Positions 7,197 to 15,700 of a stretch of 64,000 nt of DNA are shown in pieces. Both the position numbers and the translations under genes were made by a program. The notes below the pieces were generated by a model. It searched no databases. It was not told where the DNA came from and was given only the letters and a program-made list of their open reading frames with translations. The stretch covers positions 1 through 64,000 of the forward strand of contig JAOARC010000038.1 in NCBI GenBank assembly GCA_025210745.1. Reading direction: 5' to 3'. This stretch comes from Bacteriovoracaceae bacterium. GTDB lineage: Bacteria; Bdellovibrionota; Bacteriovoracia; Bacteriovoracales; Bacteriovoracaceae. The stretch's first letter is position 1. Every line of letters begins with the position of its first letter.

Positions 7197-8546
7197 TTAC
7201 TCGCCATTTCCTAACATTATAAAGTTACTTAGATTTAAAGTAATTTTTTCCCGAGTATCTTCTGGCAAGGGTAAGAACTTATTACTACTAACGCCTTCTG
7301 GCAAAACCTCACCTATAGTCATTCTAAATATTTCTAATCTCTCAAAATCTGTATAGTTATGCATATTAGCTTTTTCACCGATGAATAAACAAACAATAAT
7401 ATGACTTCCCACAACCTTTGATTCAACTACAAACCCTACGAAATCAGGAGAATCCCCGTCCGTTATTAACGGGCATCTAATTTGAGACTTTGCAATATCA
7501 TCCCCCAAACTAACAACTGAAGTTTGAATATATCTACCAAACGAAGGTGCAACTTCGGAAATAAACTTCTTAATAACTTTTATATAATTATTTCTTAGAG
7601 TTTGAAGACCAATCTGCTTCCGTTTTAGCTGCTCAACACTTAAAGAGTTAGCATGAAGAGTTAGTACAGACTTAGCCTTTTCGATATCACTTTTATTCTT
7701 GTCACTTATATTAGGAATTATACTCCTCAGGCTTTCTAGAGATTGCCATCGATTTTCAATTTCATTACGAAACCCAATATCAAACATCTGATTCCAGATA
7801 TCTTTATTAATAAATTTATTAACTTTATCTTGGATACCATCTCTTTGATGTGGCATTTGATTTTTTTCATCTATTAAAATTCGAGGATACTCTTTTGTAA
7901 GTAGAAAAAAAGCGATACCGACAATAAATGTAATATCACTCCTAAAGTCTACTTTTTGAGACGATCCAGAAGACAGTTCAGGAAGCCTAAGAAACCGATT
8001 ACCAAGCTCTTCTCCAACTTTGGTTTCAAACAAGCCATCATTTGAATGAGCTATTCCAAAATCGACTAACAATATCTCCTCTCCTCGCAGCATAATATTT
8101 AATGGTTTTATATCACGATGAACAAACTCATCTTTATGACATAGCTCTACTAAAGATATTAGCTGAACCAGGAATTTTGATATGTCACTCTCACTCATCT
8201 TTTGAGATGTAGTAAATTCTTGTAGGTCAATGCCTTCAATAAAGTCTGCAACATAATAAAGGTCTACTTGTTTATCTGCAAAAAGGTCAGAGTTAGATTC
8301 AATTATTTTAGGCACAACTTAAAAGTCTAAAGTCTTGCAAATACTAACTTCTCGATGAAACCTTTTTCTTTTTTCTAAACTTTCACAATTTTTTAATTTT
8401 TTTAAAAAGTATATTTCATTATCAGCATTTGAAACTTTAAAACCTATACCTTGTCCCCCCTCACCAACTCTCTTTATAATTCTATAGCCATAATATGATT
8501 CAAGCTCATCACTCATAGAGCTCCTTATTTTTATAAATCGTATCAA
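7197..8546 (-). pseudogene. Ser/Thr protein kinase interrupted by one in-frame TAA
   Basis: The N-lobe (8546-8322) has a glycine loop (VGEGGQG), the VAIK-type Lys (FLKKL) and the helix-C Glu (REVSICK). It stops at TAA 8319-8321. The same frame continues with no shift: VVPKII, hinge, HRDIKPLN catalytic loop, DFG, a LPEL replacement of APE, SDI, then a C-terminal domain of about 150 residues without recognised motifs. Together this is about 449 codons with the stop at the usual place between helix C and strand 4. A GTG at 8315 could restart translation but would give a kinase without ATP-loop or Lys. Either a nonsense pseudogene, readthrough, or a base error. Palindromic repeats flank it. Confidence 0.8.
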
Positions 8547-8576
8547 ATTATATGTAATTGTGAATAAAAGGTTCTT

Positions 8577-8622
8577 GGTTCCAAATCGGGATTCACCGCA
8601 TCCCGAAAAGTATCCCGGAACC
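8577..8622. repeat. Nested palindromic repeat, copy 2
   Basis: GGTTCC (8577-8582) pairs with GGAACC (8617-8622) around TCGGGA/TCCCGA. It contains the core CACCGCATCCCGA seen again at 7107-7143 on the other side of the kinase gene. Confidence 0.5.
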
Positions 8623-8735
8623 CACGTTCCTTAGGTTAAGCTGTAGATCAACTATATACTATAAAGGTCATTACAGTTATTTTCATGATTTTTTCATTTT
8701 CAAGATTCATCTGGCAAAGTCAAGCTTCAAAATTT

Positions 8736-9107
8736 CTAATCAAGTTGTAAATCACAATCAAAAACTGTAATTTTTATACCTTCAGGGCATCCCTTTATAC
8801 CAACATTCACCAATACAGTATCTCCCTTTTGTATATGAGCTATCTTTTTCGCTCTTTTTACTATTCTTTCACATGAATCTAACGGTTTTTCCCAAATTTC
8901 CCTCTTCGCCCTAGGAGTAATTTCACTAATTTTTTTACACTTTTTTACGCTTGCCTTTTTCCTAAAAACTTTAACATTTGTGGTTTTAATTTTTTTTAAT
9001 AAAGCCTCATTAACTGTTTCCCGTACACCTCCTGTAGAAATACTCAACTCGAAGCTAAAGGCGTTATTAAATATTGCAATTAAAACAAAAAAATAAAGTA
9101 ATTTCAT
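8736..9107 (-). CDS. Small exported protein, third gene of the Rhs operon
   Basis: 123 residues. A Sec signal peptide (MKLLYFFVLIAIFNNAFS) is followed by a basic, helical domain with four cysteines (KKCKK, DSCER, KGCPE, FDCD) that could form two disulfides in the periplasm. Its start overlaps the stop of the preceding lipoprotein by 4 nt, so it is translationally coupled to it and through it to the giant Rhs gene. No family recognised. Periplasmic partner, immunity or secretion helper of the Rhs lipoprotein are all possible. Confidence 0.7.
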   Translation of the reverse strand: MKLLYFFVLIAIFNNAFSFELSISTGGVRETVNEALLKKIKTTNVKVFRKKASVKKCKKISEITPRAKREIWEKPLDSCERIVKRAKKIAHIQKGDTVLVNVGIKGCPEGIKITVFDCDLQLD

Positions 9108-9754
9108 ATATTATTATAAACCTCTTTCGCTATTTTAGTATGGACCGACGAGTTTGCACTATTTGGATTATTTACAAATGGCATTACAAATATCAATAAA
9201 GTTTGCCTAACATCAAGAATTTCATTATTGATCTCTGTAACACTATCTACTTTTTTATTAATAACTTTAGTAGTATATGATCTTTTCCCCCAATAAGGTA
9301 TCAATGCTAAAGAAATAAAATTCAGTGTTTGCCATACCTTATTAAAAGAGGATGCATTTTCCACAACATTGAACTCTATATGAAAATCAGACTGATCCTC
9401 TTTAACAACTTTATATGCATTCCCTTGTTTCTTTAAACTGGCAAAGACTTCACATACAATACGATAACCATAAGCTGTATTCGTAATAGCCATTTTTTGC
9501 ATTATCATGCCTGTCCTGCTTAGATCACAGCCATCATTCTTAGAAAGTTCTTTTATTAATTCATCGCTAGTCTTTATTATATGTTTATTCTTTCCAGTCT
9601 TTAAAACAACTTTAAAACTAATTTTTCTCTCAGGACTTTTTACCTTATGATTCTTCACTAAATGGCGACTATCCTTTACAAAAGAAGCACACCCTTGGAC
9701 AAAGAATAATAAAGACATTGTTAATAAATTTAATTGCTTCATTCTTATCATCAT
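9104..9754 (-). CDS. Lipoprotein coupled to the Rhs gene, candidate immunity protein
   Basis: 216 residues. Signal peptide with lipobox-like FVQGC near residue 22 (start MMIRMKQLNLLTMSLLFF), then a mature domain of mixed beta and helix with few cysteines and no recognised fold. The ATG overlaps the Rhs stop codon by 4 nt (9751-9754), the tightest coupling in the locus. This is the standard position for the immunity gene of the main Rhs tip; lipid anchoring would place protection in the periplasm, consistent with a membrane-active tip. The role is inferred from position. Confidence 0.7.
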   Translation of the reverse strand: MMIRMKQLNLLTMSLLFFVQGCASFVKDSRHLVKNHKVKSPERKISFKVVLKTGKNKHIIKTSDELIKELSKNDGCDLSRTGMIMQKMAITNTAYGYRIVCEVFASLKKQGNAYKVVKEDQSDFHIEFNVVENASSFNKVWQTLNFISLALIPYWGKRSYTTKVINKKVDSVTEINNEILDVRQTLLIFVMPFVNNPNSANSSVHTKIAKEVYNNI

Positions 9755-12700
9755 ATATTAAATCCTAGTATATCATTTTCGGGCTCCTTATCATCCAGAG
9801 CTTCTCCTGTCTTTGCTACAATTGTAGGTATAAGAGTACTAGGTAGTAAGAACAAATAAGCTTCTTTTTTAATGAAAGCACCTAAAGCCCCTCCAGGAGC
9901 CTTTGCTCCACTAAAAAAACTATAGCCTCCATATCCCCCTGTGATTGCTCCAGCAACAAGACCTGTAATAACCCCACGAGAGAATCCATCATCAAATGAA
10001 TCTCCTTTTAATGTACTAATTATACCTCCTGTTAATCCTCCGGTTAACGCCCCAACAAACGCCCCAGCCCCAATACCTGCCGTTGTACCAACAATCATAC
10101 CGACAACAGAACTCCCTGTAAATGATGCCACTGTTGGGGCTATCCCAGCAGACACAGCCCCACCAACTACTCCACCTAACGCTCCGGCTACTGCACCTAC
10201 AAGTATTCCTTCCAATATATTTCCACCTGTTAAAGCAGCAAAAGCACCTCCTAAAACTGCACCTACAATAGCTGCTGTAACAATAAATCGCCCATCTGGA
10301 TCAACATTCATAACCGGATTATTACCAGTATATATAAACTTATTATTAATTGTAATTGGATTAACTTTTACACCAGGATGCGGATCCTCCTGCATAAACC
10401 TCCCAATCTCATTCATCATATACCTAGCTCTATAATACATAAGCCCAGACACATCATGCTCTCTATTAGTAAATCCATAATTTGTTTTAACAAGTGGATT
10501 TGAAGTAATATCAATTCCAGCTGAATCAGCTACTTTTAAAATCTTACCAAAACTAGAATAAACATATCTTTGAATTAGACTACCAGAAGAATCTAAAATT
10601 TCAGAGATTGATCCAATAGCATCCTTAGTAAAAAAGTATGATCCAAGTGCTGCTACTTTTGTATCTTTAACATCTACAGCTAGCACATCATCTGTTCTAA
10701 GCATTGAATGAGTATAAACAGCTAGTAAGTCATCATTTTCATCAAGCTCACTTAAGATTTCTTGATTATCAAATACATATTTTCTTTCATATGAGTTTGC
10801 TGAATGAACATGATCAGTAATCTCTTTTTTATACCTTCTTCCTACAGCATCATAAAAATAGTTATGAGTTTTTATTAAAGAGTTATTTGTATACTCTTCA
10901 ATTGAAGTTAATTGGTTTTCACTATTGTAATTATAATTTGTAAAATTTAAATTATTCGCCTTCTCCTGTCTTATTGTTAGATTTCCATTATTATCGTGGA
11001 CATAGTTATATTTATAATCACTAGTTATCCTAGCTTTTTTAGCATCATAATTATAACTTCCATGTGATGAACTTAATCTGTTTCCTAAATTATCGTAAGT
11101 AAATACTTCGTTTAGATAGTCTCCAGTTGCTTCAGAGTTACTTGCACTTGTTAATTGATTAAGATTGTCATAACCAAAGCTCTTTGTTCCAAAAGTACTA
11201 GTTACACTTGTTCTATTTCCAAGAGCATCTCTTGTATAAGCAAACTGAGATATTGGATTATTGTTTGTTTTTAAATGATCTATATTTGTTAAAAATCCAT
11301 TATCATCAACAGTTATAACTGTTTTAGATCCAGGCCTGTTGATTTGTTTTAATCTATTTGCATTATCATAAATAAATCCAAAAGATTCTCCCTTATGATT
11401 TGTAATTCCAGTTAATCTATTAGTGTTATCATAAGAGTAGCTAAAATTTCCATAAGGAGTATTTGTAGCTGTTTTTATACCTTCATCATTATAAGTGTAG
11501 TTTAATGTAGAACTAGGCATATCAGTATTTACGACTGTTTCACTTGTAACAAAATAATCTGATCCAATTTTTTCATAAGTATATGAGATATTTGAATCAC
11601 TATCAGATATACTTGTTATATTTTCATTTTCATCATAGACGATGTTATAGATATTATCTGGTAAGATCTTTTTTACCATTCTATTCATTGTATCGTATTC
11701 ATATGATTTATTATTTCCGTTTGGATCAATCTCAGAAATTAAATTTCCATTAACATCATACCCCATTGATGTCTCAAACCCTAATGGAGAGGTTTTCTTT
11801 ACTAGACGATCATTAACATCATATTCAAATATAGTTTCATTTCCATGAGGATCAATAATTTTTGTTAGATTTCCGTTGTAATCATATTCGTAGGCTGTGA
11901 TATCACCTACTGGATTAGAGCTACTTATTCCCGTTTCAACTCTAATTAGTCTATTAAAGTCATCATAATCATATGCAGTTATAATATTATTTGGGTCAAT
12001 TTTTTGGGTTATGTTTCCAGCATTATCACGAACGTAACTAGTTTGCTCTCCCATAGGACTAATCCTCTTAGCGAGGTTTCCTGTTATAGGGTCATACTCA
12101 AAAGTCGTAATCTCACCTTCGTCATTAGTAATGGTATGTACAAGGCCATTAGGATAGTATGTTCTAGTTACTGTTTGATTATTTTCATCTGTTTGAGATA
12201 AAAGATTTCCAGCGATGTCATAACTATAACTTTTTGTCTTATTATTTACATCTTTAGTTGTAACAGGATATCCATACTCATTATAAGTATACTCTTCTTT
12301 TTTATCTATGGATGAATCATACTTTTCTAGAAGATCACCTTGCTCATTATATAAGAAAGTCGTATAGCTTCCATCATTTTTAATGATCTTAGTTGGACGT
12401 CCCTTAAAATCTCTTTCGATATTAGTTTCTCTTCCCTCTGCATCAATAATTTTAGTTACAAATCCATCCAAATCTTCAAGAAGTTTAGTTTCTACTCCTT
12501 TAGCATCAGTAAATAATTTTGCTAGCTCATTTTCATCATCTTCATTTTGATAATTTTGAAGCTCACCATTGTTTGCAAGACTATTAGATAATGAATCTGT
12601 AATTGTCTCTCCAACTGAAGTTTCAGAGTTATCAGGAGCAATGACTTTAGATAATCTTTGCCAGTCATTATACTCATAGGCCTGTCTATTTCCTCTTTGG

Positions 12701-15700
12701 TTAAATTCTTCAGTGATATATCCTCTTTCGTTATATACAAATGATCGAGAAGATCCATCGCTAAAATCAATTCTAGTTAGTTTCCCATCACCGTAAGTAA
12801 ATGATGTTAACTTTCCAGTTGGATCAACAAATGTATCTAGCAGTCCTGATGAATAAGTTAGAGTACTTTTTCTTCCTGTATAATCTACGATTTCAAAAAG
12901 GTATCCATCATTATTGTAGTTAAAATCAAATCTATTATTATTCTTATCAATTGAAGAAATTTGTTTTCCTAAAGAGTTAAACTCAACCTTTGATCCATCT
13001 CTGTATACTCTTTCAAATGATCCATCTAAATTTTTCTTTAGGGTTGTATTTGAATCAGCGATTGATTTATAAGTTTTTATACCTGAACCTAAAGAATTGA
13101 AATTAACTTTTCTAATTCTTTTATTAGCTTGATCTAATATTAATAGATTATTATTTGAATCTAATGCAATCTTTTTTGGATTACAAATAGACACTGTTAA
13201 CGCTGCATCACCATCTTTTACATTCAGCTGCCCAGATTGACATAGATTATTTCCAGCAACCTGAGATGTTGTATTGTTTATAAGATCAAGTCTTACAACT
13301 CTATGGTTATTTGTATCTGCAACATAAAGATAAGAATTATCTTCATCTAAAGCAAGCCCATGTGGGTTTCTAAGACTAAGTTTATTTAAAGTATTAGTAT
13401 CTAAAGGTCCAGAGATCCTATCTCTACCAGCAATTGTTGATATTTTGCCATTAGTATCGATTCTTCTAATAAGCCCATTTTCAGAAGATATGTATAATCT
13501 TCCACCACTATCAGCAACAATTCCTCTTGGATGATAAATAGAAGTACTTATGGCATCAACATTACTAAGTGAATCAACAGGATCAACAGTTCCCTGATTT
13601 CCAGCAATATCAGTTACAATATTATTATCAACATCAACTTTTCTAATGAGGTTGTTTCCAGTATCAGCAACGTAATAAATATTTGATTCTGTTAAACTTG
13701 GAACAAAGTCTTCAGGTTTATTAAAGCCTGATGTTGTCAATGAACCTGATGCATAAATTGACTTAGGAATAGATCCACTTCCTTGCATTATTGGTGCACA
13801 TCTCGTTGTTTCTGGTAACCAGTACGGATCTGTTCTAACATCTTTTTTCTTATTACTAATAAAATAACTAGGTGTTGATAAGTCACAATTTTGACCAATC
13901 TGCTCTTGACAATGAGGCTGTATAAGTCCCCAAAAACCACTTATTAACCCCGTATACACTAATGGATCTGGAGACTTCATAGTTCCAGAAATTAGAGTGT
14001 TATCACTAAAAATTGCTCCTAGATTATCTAAAAAAATATTTTTATCATTATTAAAATAAAGTTGAGTTATTTTTTTAGATATAACTTCGTCGTATAAAAC
14101 TCGACGGCAATACCAATTATGTACTGTTGAAGAATAAGAACCAAATGTGTTAGTAGATCTATAATAAATTAAATTTCCAGTATTTCCTACGCTCACAGAA
14201 TATTTATTTAGCTCTCCATCTTCTTCGACTACATTTGTCTGAAGATCAACAACTTGAATATTAGACTTATTATCAACATATTTAATTTCATTATTAAAAT
14301 AATTAAATACACTAATCCCCTCTGTGTCGTGGACTATGGTTTCAATAGAGTTATCTAAAACGTATGAAGTTATATTTCCATCTGTTTCTTCAATCGTTAT
14401 TTTATCATTTTGTGGATTCAAAATCTCTTGTGTAAGACCTAATTTCCAACCTTGTCCAAACTCAGAATTCTTTTTATTTTGCACTAATACTCTTGACTGA
14501 AGATCTTCGGGGAAAACTGTATTAAACAAAGTCTGATCTTGTCTTATCCATCTTGTTTTTCTTCCAAAAAGACTTTTTGTTCTTACTCTTGTTGTACTTT
14601 TAACAAAATGCTTATATTCGATTTCATAAGAAGATCTAGCAAAGTAGTTTTCAGAGTTCAATGAAGCTAAATCCATTGCATAAGATACTATTCCTTGCTT
14701 TGGAGCATTTGGAGCTTGCATATTAACTTCGCCTGAAGCAATATCTGCAATAAAAAATTCTGACTTAATGTTTTTAGGCGTTGTCCAGACTTGCTGAACT
14801 GTATTTGCACTTAAACTTGACACAAATCCTGCTTGTGCCTGCTTATCTCTAGATATTTGATAATTTGATAAATTAAATATATTAGATACAATTACATTTG
14901 GAGATGCCCATGAACTCTTATAAATAAAATTAGGTGCAAAATCTTCTCCAAATGTTTTATAACTAGGCAGTCTAATGGATGTAGATAAAGACCCCTTAGC
15001 TGTATTAAAGCCAGGTGTTACAGAGGACTCACTTACCATAGGTGACACATCAAGCCCATAAGGAGCTGCAAAAATTTCAGAAAAATGAGTTATACCATCT
15101 CCTGGAGTAGTTACAATTTGATTTCCTTGTACTATAGCAGCACCATCAATTTCCCACAGGCCTGTTGAGCTATTTTTAGACATTATGACTAGTTTTGTTC
15201 CTGCTTCAAAATCATTCACATTTGGTAAAGTAACTTGAACTGGTTCTGAAAAAGTTAACCCTGATGGTTCAAGAGCAAATACTGTATCAGGTCTTGCTCC
15301 TTCAAAAACCTCAATAGAAGTTTTATCGATAGGTATTTCAATCATATTAATAGATTGCTCCACTCCGTCAGGAAAGTTTGCTGCATCAGCTGGTATCTGT
15401 AAACTCACACCAGGTGCATGACTAGATGTAACAGTTACTGCTTGTCCTTCAATAATATTAGTTTGCGTTCCATCCAGTAATAAAGGAGAAAGATATATAA
15501 CTCTTTCCATTACATTTCGCTCTTTTAAGCCAACGGAATAGTTTATAGCCACAGCAGAGTATTGTTTTTGTCCCATTGTAAATGCTTCACTTACTGTAGA
15601 GCCATCAATCAGTATTCTTTGATCTCCAATAGCTGGATCAGAAATATTAAATACACCGTTTGTATCCGTTACTACAGATTGACCAGAACTTACAATGCTA

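Noticed and set aside
8313-8315. GTG start making the kinase C-lobe a separate gene
   Set aside because: The product would lack the ATP loop and Lys, and the frame is continuous with the N-lobe apart from one stop.
9941-10435. Long plus-strand frame rich in Pro/Ala/Thr
   Set aside because: It is the reverse of the Gly/Ala/Val-rich Rhs tip; composition comes from the complementary codons.
5407-11562. Repeats caused by insertion sequences
   Set aside because: No transposase or terminal inverted repeats; the repeats are coding YD sequence ending at the Rhs tip junction.
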